From: an uncultured Lachnospiraceae bacterium
GTDB taxonomy: Bacteria > Bacillota > Clostridia > Lachnospirales > Lachnospiraceae
NCBI GenBank assembly: GCA_902797015.1
Contig: CADBRG010000056.1
Coordinates: 1-7,553, forward strand
Length of the DNA: 7,553 nt
Direction: 5' to 3'
The notes under the pieces: generated by a model
The model's database searches: none
What the model saw: only the letters and a program-made list of their open reading frames with translations
What the model was told of the DNA's origin: nothing
In this document: piece after piece, positions 1-5,941 of the stretch
Layout: each line of letters opens with the position of its first letter
Numbering within the stretch: position 1 is the stretch's first letter
Position numbers and translations under genes: made by a program

Positions 1-158
1 GGTGTAAAGCCGACGAAAGCGTGGATCGCTGTCAGAGGCAGCGTGACATTGGTAAATATTTTGCTTAATACGCGATGATCATTCGGTCCGAACAGCCCGC
101 CGCGTTTGAGCAGCGCCGCCAGAATGATGATCGCCAGGTAGATCAGTGGTCGTAACAT
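1..158 (-). CDS. AEC (auxin efflux carrier)-type permease, N-terminal fragment
   Basis: Only the first 52 codons lie in the window; the gene continues past the left edge. The peptide starts MLRPLIYLAIIILAALLKRG, a first membrane helix followed by a short basic loop. It then reads LFGPNDHRVLSKIF and NVTLPLTAIHAFVGFT, the start of a second helix containing a proline. This pattern (helix, KRxGL, a stretch such as D..VLSK, then a helix with LPL) is how AEC/Mem_trans carriers begin; these export or exchange carboxylates, amino acids or similar small anions across the inner membrane. The start is fixed by GGAGAC (163-168 on the complement), 4 bases before the ATG, and by a promoter at 213-241. It is transcribed divergently from the beta-helix gene, so a functional link is possible but not shown. 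Family assignment from so short a piece is fair, not certain. Confidence 0.68.
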   Translation of the reverse strand, partial: MLRPLIYLAIIILAALLKRGGLFGPNDHRVLSKIFTNVTLPLTAIHAFVGFT

Positions 159-212
159 ATAAGTCTCCAAATCAGCAAAACAGCTGAAGTTTTTGAAAAA
201 GTGCCATAGCAA

Positions 213-241
213 AAAATAGCACTCACGACAAGGGATGTCAA
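213..241 (-). promoter_or_regulatory. Sigma-A promoter of the divergent AEC-type permease
   Basis: On the complement the sequence reads TTGACA (236-241), a 17-base spacer, then TATTTT (213-218). The -35 is consensus and the spacing ideal; the -10 matches 4 of 6 bases. Transcription would begin near 206, leaving a leader of about 48 bases before the ATG at 158. The promoter lies about 25 bp from the conserved block of the plus-strand promoter, so a regulator bound there could affect both directions. Confidence 0.65.
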
Positions 242-264
242 TGCCCTAAGATTTCTTCCGGTTA

Positions 265-309
265 TTCACAAAAAAGCGTGTATTTTTGTGCCGAAGAATG
301 TGTGATAAT
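265..309 (+). promoter_or_regulatory. Activator-type promoter of the beta-helix gene (shared operator block plus -10)
   Basis: A -10 element GATAAT lies at 304-309. No TTGACA-like -35 sits 16-18 bases upstream of it. Instead, 265-287 holds TTCACAA, four less conserved bases, then GCGTGTATTTTT. The same block occurs at 4451-4473 before the MFS operon, with 19 of 23 bases identical, and in both cases exactly 17 bases separate it from ATAAT. With a start near 316 the block covers about -51 to -29, where AraC-family class II activators bind. The regulator at 2766-4394 is the likely binder (inference). Confidence 0.62.
267..290. repeat. Inverted repeat CACAAAAA / TTTTTGTG in the beta-helix promoter
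   Basis: CACAAAAA (267-274) and TTTTTGTG (283-290) are perfect inverted 8-mers around an 8-base centre. The outer flanks TTCTTCCGG (253-261) and CCGAAGAA (291-298) are also nearly complementary. It overlaps the block shared with the MFS promoter, but the second promoter lacks this symmetry, so it may be a binding site particular to this gene or a by-product of A/T runs. Confidence 0.4.
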
Positions 310-313
310 CACA
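301..313. promoter_or_regulatory. Palindrome TGTGATAATCACA over the -10 (possible operator)
   Basis: TGTGAT and ATCACA are perfect inverted half-sites around a single A, and the -10 GATAAT (304-309) lies inside the palindrome. A protein bound here would block RNA polymerase, so a repressor site is plausible. The half-sites resemble those of CRP/FNR proteins, but the gap is 3 bases rather than 6. The MFS promoter has no counterpart. Confidence 0.35.
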
Positions 314-361
314 GCATAAGAGAAATGAAATGCAATCTGTGGTCACAAACAGGAATATGGT

Positions 362-368
362 AAAGGAG
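362..368 (+). promoter_or_regulatory. Ribosome binding site that sets the beta-helix start at 378
   Basis: AAAGGAG ends 9 bases before the ATG at 378. The in-frame ATG at 330 has no purine-rich sequence at a usable distance and would start only about 14 bases after the predicted transcript start, so the 378 start is preferred. This removes 16 residues from the longest open frame. Confidence 0.75.
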
Positions 369-377
369 AATAACGAA

Positions 378-2618
378 ATGAGCAAGGTGCTTGAGATTAT
401 CAAAACAGAAGTAGAAAATGATTATACAACAACAGCGATCGCATCGACCGTTAAAGCAGCAGTCGTTGCAGTTGACGGCGCAGAAGAGACCGTGACAGCA
501 GGAGAAGGAGAGACCCTGGTACTCGTTGTTGACGGCGCACAGAAGAATCTGGTTGCAGGAAAGAAATACGATGTAAACGATGCCTATCTGATCAAGGCAG
601 TAAAAGTTTACAACATCGGTGGTCCGAAGGCAGCTCCGTGGATCGGCGCAAAAGAAGAAGAGAAAGCAACCTATTATTTCCGTCAGGCACTGCTGATCAA
701 AGACGGAGAGATCGTAGAAGACGGTTCTGTTAAAGAAGTGATCGTCGGAGGCTCCTATGACAATAAAAAGGCAGAGGGCATTACACTGGCTGCAGACGGC
801 GCACATTTTAACGGTATCCTGATCGACAATGGTACCAAATATGAGATCAAAGATTCTAAGTTCACAGCTTACGGAGACGGCGGTGACGACCTGGCAGGAT
901 GGGGCGCTTCCATCATGGCAGACAACAAGTCAGAGCTTGATATCACAAACAGCTACATTGAAACCGAAGGTGCGATCCGCTGCGGTCTGTATGTAGATAA
1001 TACATCCATTGCAAATGTAAAAGACAGTGTCATCTATACCAAAGAGACACCGGATACCTATGAAGAGTTCACAAACCTGACTCCTGGTATGATGAAGCGC
1101 GTACCGTTTGCACTCGGTATGGAGGGAACGGTTCGTTCACTGAATGTTATGGCAGACGGTCAGGGACGTTTTGACAACTGCGTTGTCGTTTCCACAGGCT
1201 GGGGTACACTTTCCTGCGATTCCGGTACTGCATATGATATCTGCGGAACCTACTGCCTGGATGTAAAGAATACCCTTTCCGGTATCGGTACGATGGAAGT
1301 CGCACAGGAAGGAAAAGAATATACTGCAACCAAAGAGATCAACGGTGTAACATACGGCTTTACAGTCGGCGGATCCGGCTACGTCACCTATGCAGACTCC
1401 GGCGTTCATAACCGCTATGAGAACTGCGAGTTCTATTCTCCGGACTACATCCAGATCATGGGCTCCGGTCGTACCGGTTCCGAATACAAAGACTGCTATC
1501 TGAAAGCAGGACATGTCGCATTTATGACACAGCAGACCGGTGGTGGTACGTTTGAACTGACCAACACGACGATCGACACCGTAGACGCTCTGGATCAGAT
1601 CAAATCCGGCGCGGCAAATACCGGTTTCTCAAACATCATCGTAGATAACTGCAAGGTGAACTTCTCTGGTACATCCACCCGTACCAAAGACGGTATCCTG
1701 GTTGAGCTGGTAGAGTCCGATGATGCAGGCAACCCGGGTATCACAACCTATACGATCAACGATCATGCGGAAGACGCTGAGGCAACCATGAGTGAAGTGG
1801 CTGACTGCAACGCAACCTTCAAAAACGGCGAATACAAAGGTGATATTTTCAACTGCATCTACAACTACAAACAGACGCTGAATGTAACCGTTGAGAATGC
1901 AGCACTGACCGGTACGATCTCTGCGACCCAGGCAAACCATGTAGATCTGGAAGGCAATGTGGTACCGAACGGAACAGTCCTGAACGCATTCCTCGGATCC
2001 AAAGAATACGATCACTGCAACTACGCGGCAGAAAAAGGCGGACAGGAAGGCGACTGTCTGATCATTGGACGCTATAATCATAAGACCGCTCCGATCTTAA
2101 ACAACCCGATCAATGTTACATTAAAGAATGCAAAATGGAATGTAACTGCAGACGGTTATGTACAGTCTCTGTGCGCAGACGCAATGGAAGATATCACAGC
2201 GGATGCAGCAGTGACCATTACAACAAAAGCGCTGACCGTTGCAGGAAAAGCATATGAAGACGGTACCTACACAAACGGCAATGTAACGATCGTTGTGGAT
2301 TCTACAGAAGTAGAGGTTGTTGACAATGGTATCGCTGACGCAGGTCAGACCTATGGCAACGTAGCATACACCTTCATCTGCGCAAATGAAGCAGGCGAGT
2401 TCAACTCCAAGGCTGTTTCCCTGAAGCGTCAGAACTATATCGATGGTAAGCTGTACTTCAAGCTGATCCCGGCTGACGGCGTAGAGATCGTATCCTTCTC
2501 GGCAGAAGGCGGCGAGATCAGTGTCAACACCGAAGGCGGCGAGTTGGCAGTTTATGAGCACGTGCTCGCTCCGGCAGATGGTGCTAAGGAAATGAGCGTT
2601 TCTATCGTGATCAAATAA
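378..2618 (+). CDS. Large cytoplasmic right-handed beta-helix protein, function unknown
   Basis: The protein has 746 residues. Residues 1-20 (MSKVLEIIKTEVENDYTTTA) are charged, with no signal peptide or membrane segment. Residues 25-115 look like a small all-beta domain with a repeated VDGA-x5-AG pattern at 32-42 and 51-61. From about 118 to 600 the chain has irregular beta-helix rungs with a recurring turn, N or D then a small residue and x-hydrophobic: IKDSKF (157), ITNSYI (189), VKDSVI (214), FDNCVV (265), YENCEF (347), YKDCYL (370), LTNTTI (394), VDNCKV (422), VENAAL (505), LKNAKW (582). A C-terminal beta domain spans about 640-746. Fourteen cysteines argue for a reducing cytosol. The fold is that of pectate lyase-like proteins, but I recognise no lyase or hydrolase active site. 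All ten arginine codons are CGC or CGT, suggesting strong expression. It is monocistronic, with its own promoter and terminator. An enzyme on the substrate imported by the MFS carrier is an inference; a structural role is the alternative. Confidence 0.8.
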   Translation: MSKVLEIIKTEVENDYTTTAIASTVKAAVVAVDGAEETVTAGEGETLVLVVDGAQKNLVAGKKYDVNDAYLIKAVKVYNIGGPKAAPWIGAKEEEKATYYFRQALLIKDGEIVEDGSVKEVIVGGSYDNKKAEGITLAADGAHFNGILIDNGTKYEIKDSKFTAYGDGGDDLAGWGASIMADNKSELDITNSYIETEGAIRCGLYVDNTSIANVKDSVIYTKETPDTYEEFTNLTPGMMKRVPFALGMEGTVRSLNVMADGQGRFDNCVVVSTGWGTLSCDSGTAYDICGTYCLDVKNTLSGIGTMEVAQEGKEYTATKEINGVTYGFTVGGSGYVTYADSGVHNRYENCEFYSPDYIQIMGSGRTGSEYKDCYLKAGHVAFMTQQTGGGTFELTNTTIDTVDALDQIKSGAANTGFSNIIVDNCKVNFSGTSTRTKDGILVELVESDDAGNPGITTYTINDHAEDAEATMSEVADCNATFKNGEYKGDIFNCIYNYKQTLNVTVENAALTGTISATQANHVDLEGNVVPNGTVLNAFLGSKEYDHCNYAAEKGGQEGDCLIIGRYNHKTAPILNNPINVTLKNAKWNVTADGYVQSLCADAMEDITADAAVTITTKALTVAGKAYEDGTYTNGNVTIVVDSTEVEVVDNGIADAGQTYGNVAYTFICANEAGEFNSKAVSLKRQNYIDGKLYFKLIPADGVEIVSFSAEGGEISVNTEGGELAVYEHVLAPADGAKEMSVSIVIK

Positions 2619-2654
2619 AGATTGATACAACCTACCCTTTACCAGGTATATAGC

Positions 2655-2686
2655 AAAAAACTGCTGTCGTAAGACGGCAGTTTTTT
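2655..2686 (+). terminator. Intrinsic terminator after the beta-helix gene
   Basis: CTGCTGTC (2661-2668) pairs with GACGGCAG (2673-2680), with one T-G wobble, around the tetraloop GTAA. A6 before and T6 after extend the stem and supply the U-tract. It lies 36 bases after the stop codon and insulates the beta-helix gene from the regulator gene. Confidence 0.92.
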
Positions 2687-2690
2687 GTGT

Positions 2691-2718
2691 TTTGATGGAG
2701 GAAATATGATATGATAAC
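2691..2718 (+). promoter_or_regulatory. Possible weak promoter of the regulator gene
   Basis: Because a strong terminator ends just upstream at 2686, the regulator should have its own promoter in 2687-2753. The best candidate is TTTGAT (2691-2696), 16 bases, then GATAAC (2713-2718). TATGAT (2710-2715) is an alternative -10. Neither is close to consensus, and the 23-bp block of the other two promoters is absent here. Confidence 0.3.
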
Positions 2719-2753
2719 TCTGATTTGAGAAGACAATAATGGACGATTGGAAG

Positions 2754-2762
2754 AAGGAGAGG
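2754..2762 (+). promoter_or_regulatory. Ribosome binding site that sets the regulator start at 2766
   Basis: AAGGAG (2754-2759) lies 6 bases before the ATG at 2766. Translation from there begins MLRAILADSD, where a receiver domain normally starts. The in-frame ATG at 2739 has no ribosome binding site and would add nine hydrophilic residues that do not belong to the fold. Confidence 0.85.
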
Positions 2763-2765
2763 CTT

Positions 2766-4394
2766 ATGTTACGGGCAATTCTTGCAGACAGCGATCCAAA
2801 AGCATTAGAGCATTTAAGAAATCTTACCGATTACCGTGCGGAAGGCATCGATGTGATCGGAACGGCGGAGACAGGAGCAGTGCTTATTGAGCAGATCAAA
2901 AGCCTGCATCCCGACCTTGTTATACTGGATACGGATGTGAGCGGTTCCGTTGACTGGATCGAAGAGGGAACGACGTATACGGGATTGGATATTGTGGAGC
3001 ATTACCACCCGTTCCGGCATTATGTGCAGTTTATCGTGACAAGTGACCGGAGTGATTACGAATCGATGAAGCGCGCAATCCGCTGTGAGGTCCTGGATTA
3101 TCTGAAAAAGCCGGTTGCAAATGAAGATCTGCAGGCAGCACTCCGGCTGGCTGTGGAGCATTCTATGAGCCGGCAGACGATGGAGACGGTCTTGCCGGTT
3201 GTGCGGGATTTCCGGGAGGATAGCTATCAGGCCGGCGCACTGCAGATTCCGGATTCAGAGGATGATTACACCGGAAAAATCCTCGACACCTGTAACATCG
3301 ATTTTTCTTTATTTTTCGGTGTCGGGATCTGTATCGGACTGCGCCCCGAGGTATCCGCAGAACTGTCAAAGGTGAATTATCAAAAGTTTACGATCCTGAC
3401 CCTCGCACTATACAGCCGGATCCTGACGTATTTCAGGGAGAAAAACATCGGATTTGAGGTGCGGCGGACCGCGCACCGGATCCGCATGATGGGTGTGTTC
3501 CATCAGGGAGAGGAAAAAACATTTCTGGATGAACATATTTTGCCGCTTTTGCAGGAGCTGGAATCTACTTATGAGACAAAGCTTTGTGCAGGTCTCGGGT
3601 CCTATGCCTATACAAAAGAACAGCTTCTGATGACGTATCGTGATGCGAAATATTGCTACGAGCTCTATTTCTTCAATCAGATTTCTGTGATCGGATGGTA
3701 TGAGCATGTGCCGAAGATCAAAAAAATATCACCGGAGATTTACGAAAAAAATCTGGATGCAGTGTTTCGGAAGATTCTGACAAAGGATCCGGATGTGTTT
3801 GAAACCTTTGAGAAGTCCATTGATGACATCTGTAAAATGCATTACGGGAACTGGCAGGCCGTGATCATGCGGTCGATGAACTATATTGGTGAGATCAATT
3901 CGAGACTGCGCCGGTATAAGCTGGTGGAGGAGGATTATTTTGCGATGCATGATGCGCTGCAGCAGCATCTTTTGCAGGCGATGATCGCATCGGATGTCAA
4001 GCGCGATCTGATGGAGTATTTTCACCGGCTGATCCCCAAGGTATACCAGAACACCAGACACAGCGGGAAAGTGGCAATCGAGCAGGTTAAGACCTATATG
4101 CAGGAAAACTTTATGCGGGATCTTTCGATTAAAGAACTGTCAGAGGTGGCGTGTGTCAGTACAAATTATTTCAGCCATATGTTCAAAAATGAGACCGGGC
4201 AGAATTATAAAGCCTATCTGACCGGAATCCGGATGGAGCATGCAGTCAATCTGTTATTGAACGCTGACTACGGACTGTATGAGATCAGCGAGCGCTGCGG
4301 ATACCAGAATGTCCGGACGTTTGTCGATGCGTTTAAGCAGCGATATGGTCTGAGCCCGACGAAGTATAAAAAGAAAATGTTGAATCAGGAATAG
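2766..4394 (+). CDS. Response regulator: receiver + degenerate central domain + AraC-type DNA-binding domain (YesN-like)
   Basis: The protein has 542 residues. Residues 1-130 form a CheY-like receiver: first strand and acidic loop LRAILADSDP, probable phosphorylated Asp55 in LVILDTDV, Thr92/Ser93 in IVTSD and Lys115 in DYLKKPV. It is atypical: the second acidic-loop position is Ser9, the usual M-P after the phosphosite is V-S, and about nine extra residues (around 60-72) follow. Residues 175-310 resemble the degenerate cyclase-like domain of YesN regulators (GLGSYAYTKEQL, then YRDAKYCYELYFF). Residues 435-539 are two AraC helix-turn-helix motifs: LSIKELSEVACVSTNYFSHM, and YEISERCGYQ followed by FVDAFKQRYGLSPTKYK. 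The likely role is transcriptional activation of the flanking beta-helix gene and MFS operon, which share a promoter block. No sensor kinase is in the window. It sits between two terminators as a single-gene unit, with many CGG arginine codons unlike the beta-helix gene. Confidence 0.9.
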   Translation: MLRAILADSDPKALEHLRNLTDYRAEGIDVIGTAETGAVLIEQIKSLHPDLVILDTDVSGSVDWIEEGTTYTGLDIVEHYHPFRHYVQFIVTSDRSDYESMKRAIRCEVLDYLKKPVANEDLQAALRLAVEHSMSRQTMETVLPVVRDFREDSYQAGALQIPDSEDDYTGKILDTCNIDFSLFFGVGICIGLRPEVSAELSKVNYQKFTILTLALYSRILTYFREKNIGFEVRRTAHRIRMMGVFHQGEEKTFLDEHILPLLQELESTYETKLCAGLGSYAYTKEQLLMTYRDAKYCYELYFFNQISVIGWYEHVPKIKKISPEIYEKNLDAVFRKILTKDPDVFETFEKSIDDICKMHYGNWQAVIMRSMNYIGEINSRLRRYKLVEEDYFAMHDALQQHLLQAMIASDVKRDLMEYFHRLIPKVYQNTRHSGKVAIEQVKTYMQENFMRDLSIKELSEVACVSTNYFSHMFKNETGQNYKAYLTGIRMEHAVNLLLNADYGLYEISERCGYQNVRTFVDAFKQRYGLSPTKYKKKMLNQE

Positions 4395-4401
4395 CTGCCG
4401 G

Positions 4402-4452
4402 AAAAGGGAGGTTTTTTGTCATATATCATATGACAAAAAACTTCCCCTTTTT
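4402..4452 (+). terminator. Long hairpin terminator between regulator and MFS operon
   Basis: TTTTTTGTCATAT (4412-4424) pairs perfectly with ATATGACAAAAAA (4428-4440) around loop ATC. The stem continues with AAAAGGGAGG (4402-4411) against CTTCCCCTTTT (4441-4451), with one wobble and one bulge. T4448-T4452 is the U-tract. It begins 7 bases after the regulator stop. The lower arm runs directly into the conserved operator block that starts at 4451. Confidence 0.8.
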
Positions 4453-4495
4453 GACAATTAGGCGTGTATTTTTAGGATGTCTCTTATGCCATAAT
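4451..4495 (+). promoter_or_regulatory. Activator-type promoter of the MFS-MDR-VOC operon
   Basis: The block at 4451-4473 (TTGACAA, four bases, then GCGTGTATTTTT) is followed by 17 bases and ATAAT (4491-4495), as in the beta-helix promoter. With CATAAT as -10 there is no -35 at normal spacing, which suggests dependence on an activator, probably the AraC-type regulator just upstream. A rival reading takes TTGACA (4451-4456), 16 bases and TAGGAT (4473-4478) as a conventional promoter; the conserved distance to ATAAT favours the first. Confidence 0.6.
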
Positions 4496-4497
4496 GA

Positions 4498-4518
4498 GTA
4501 CAGCAAAAAGAGTTGTAC
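4498..4518 (+). other. Small inverted repeat at the predicted 5' end of the MFS operon mRNA
   Basis: GTACAGC (4498-4504) and GTTGTAC (4512-4518) pair with one G-T wobble around a 7-base loop. It spans the expected transcription start near 4501, so it could be a regulator half-site pair or a 5' stabilising hairpin. It is too short for a riboswitch. Confidence 0.3.
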
Positions 4519-4562
4519 CCGAACAACACATGATTCCACAAAATAAAAGGGGGAAATGAAAA

Positions 4563-5912
4563 ATGGCAAAGAACGGAAAGTTTTTAGGAAGAGCGATTCT
4601 GCTCTGTGTGCTGGGTGTCATCTTCATGTTCGTTTATTCCGGACTGCAGAGTGACCAGATCAATATCATTCAGGCATTCGTCACACCGGATAACGGCGGC
4701 TGGACACCGGCGCAGACACAGCTCCCGATGACGATCGGTAACTTCGTATGTATCATCCTGACATTTGTATACGGAAGCTTGTTCATTAAGTTTGGCGTAA
4801 AGAAACCGCTGATCATCGTTCTGATCATCACAGCGATCGGTACACTTGGTATCGCAGCTGCAAACGGTCTTGACTGCAACGGCGGCGCAGCTTCCGGTAA
4901 CTACGCAATCTATGCTGTATCAATGTTTATCGTACGTTGCGGATGCATGATCCTGCAGATGGCTGGTTTCCAGCTGGTAGCAAACTGGTTCATCCGTTAC
5001 CGTGGAATGATCATGGGTATCGTAACAATGGGATCTCCGCTGTTCTCCGTAATCGGTACCGCAGTGATGACAAACTTCATCGCAAAGAGCCTGGGTGGCG
5101 ACTACCGTCCGTTCTACGTTTTGATCGCAGTCATTATCGTAATCATCTGCATCGTTGTAGCAGTTGGTATTAAGGACACGCCGGAAGAAGCAGGACTGTT
5201 CCCGGATGGCGCAGACCACAAGCCGCTGTCTGAAGCAAATGATGAAGTAAAACTGACCGTAGCAGACGTATTAAAGCAGAAGAAAGCTTGGCAGCTGATC
5301 ATCTCCTTTGGTGCATTCCAGTTCACGATCGCAGCCTGCATGGGTTCCATGGCAGTTCGTTACATGGCACTGGGCGGTCTGGAAGTATGGTTGAAAGCAG
5401 TTACCTTCCTGGCAATCGGCGCGATCTTAGGTATCCCGATGTCCTTCGTATTCGGTTTCCTGGATGATAAATTCGGTTCCGTAAAGGCTTCCATCATCCT
5501 TGGCCTGACAGAGCTCATCCCGGTACTGGCACTGATGTTCCAGCCGATGGGCGGCAGCGTACCGCTGATGGTCGTTTGGGGATTTGGTGTAGCTTGCATG
5601 ACAGGTGGTGTACCGACACTGCATCCGTGTATCACATCCTTTGCATACGGACGTCGTGAGTATCAGTCAGCAAACCGTATCATCATGGCAATCCAGCTGA
5701 TCCCGTATTCCTTCGCAGCAATGATGATGATCACATTGATCAGCGCAGGAAAATCCAATCTGGCATTCGGTATCCTGATCGTTGTTATCATCATCGGTAT
5801 TGTAGCAACCTGCTCTATGCTGAAGATGAAAGATGCAAACTACCTTGACCGTGGACTTGGAAAAGATGCGAAGAAAGGCATTGAAGAGGCACAGGCAGCA
5901 CAGGCTGAATAA
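4563..5912 (+). CDS. MFS carrier, OFA/monocarboxylate-transporter-like
   Basis: The protein has 449 residues with about twelve hydrophobic helices and a polar cytoplasmic loop at roughly 204-245 dividing two six-helix halves. MFS motif-A-like loops occur at 70-84 (YGSLFIKFGVKKPLI) and in the second half at 297-308 (FGFLDDKFGSVK). The segment NWFIRYRGMIMGI (141-153), followed by GSPLFSVIG (157-165), and the phrase DTPEEAGLFPDG (205-216) after helix 6 are typical of the oxalate:formate antiporter and monocarboxylate branch, whose members move small organic anions across the inner membrane. Substrate here is unknown. AGGGGG (4548-4553) lies 9 bases before the ATG. It is the first gene of a three-gene operon; the dehydrogenase follows after 29 bases. 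Import of the compound handled by the downstream enzymes is the natural inference; export or product/substrate exchange is possible. Confidence 0.85.
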   Translation: MAKNGKFLGRAILLCVLGVIFMFVYSGLQSDQINIIQAFVTPDNGGWTPAQTQLPMTIGNFVCIILTFVYGSLFIKFGVKKPLIIVLIITAIGTLGIAAANGLDCNGGAASGNYAIYAVSMFIVRCGCMILQMAGFQLVANWFIRYRGMIMGIVTMGSPLFSVIGTAVMTNFIAKSLGGDYRPFYVLIAVIIVIICIVVAVGIKDTPEEAGLFPDGADHKPLSEANDEVKLTVADVLKQKKAWQLIISFGAFQFTIAACMGSMAVRYMALGGLEVWLKAVTFLAIGAILGIPMSFVFGFLDDKFGSVKASIILGLTELIPVLALMFQPMGGSVPLMVVWGFGVACMTGGVPTLHPCITSFAYGRREYQSANRIIMAIQLIPYSFAAMMMITLISAGKSNLAFGILIVVIIIGIVATCSMLKMKDANYLDRGLGKDAKKGIEEAQAAQAE

Positions 5913-5941
5913 TTGAATAAGCAGAACAGGAGAATATCATT

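Noticed and set aside
301..313. A CRP/FNR site (TGTGA...TCACA)
   Set aside because: Half-sites are separated by 3 bases rather than 6, putting them on the wrong face and spacing. Kept only as a generic palindrome.
330..377. Upstream start codon at 330 for the beta-helix gene
   Set aside because: No ribosome binding site; the ATG at 378 has AAAGGAG at 9 bases.
378..2618. Assignment of the beta-helix protein as a pectate lyase or polygalacturonase
   Set aside because: There is no signal peptide, no recognisable PL1/PL9 or GH28 catalytic motif, and the neighbours are not polysaccharide-degradation genes.
309..2630. Several long minus-strand open frames (309-806, 1137-1514, 1629-2081, 2121-2630) within the beta-helix gene
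   Set aside because: Their translations are Cys/Phe/His-rich with no domain, they lack convincing ribosome binding sites, and they follow from strong codon bias on the plus strand.
2739..2765. Upstream start codon at 2739 for the regulator
   Set aside because: No ribosome binding site; the receiver domain begins with the ATG at 2766, which has AAGGAG at 6 bases.
4451..4478. TTGACA (4451-4456) with TAGGAT (4473-4478) as the main MFS promoter
   Set aside because: The -10 is poor (4 of 6), and the beta-helix promoter has no equivalent -10 at this distance, while ATAAT is kept at exactly the same position in both. Still possible as a secondary promoter.
4937..5173. Plus-strand frame of 78 codons inside the MFS gene
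   Set aside because: It lies wholly within a clear carrier gene, has atypical composition (His/Arg-rich), and has no start signals.
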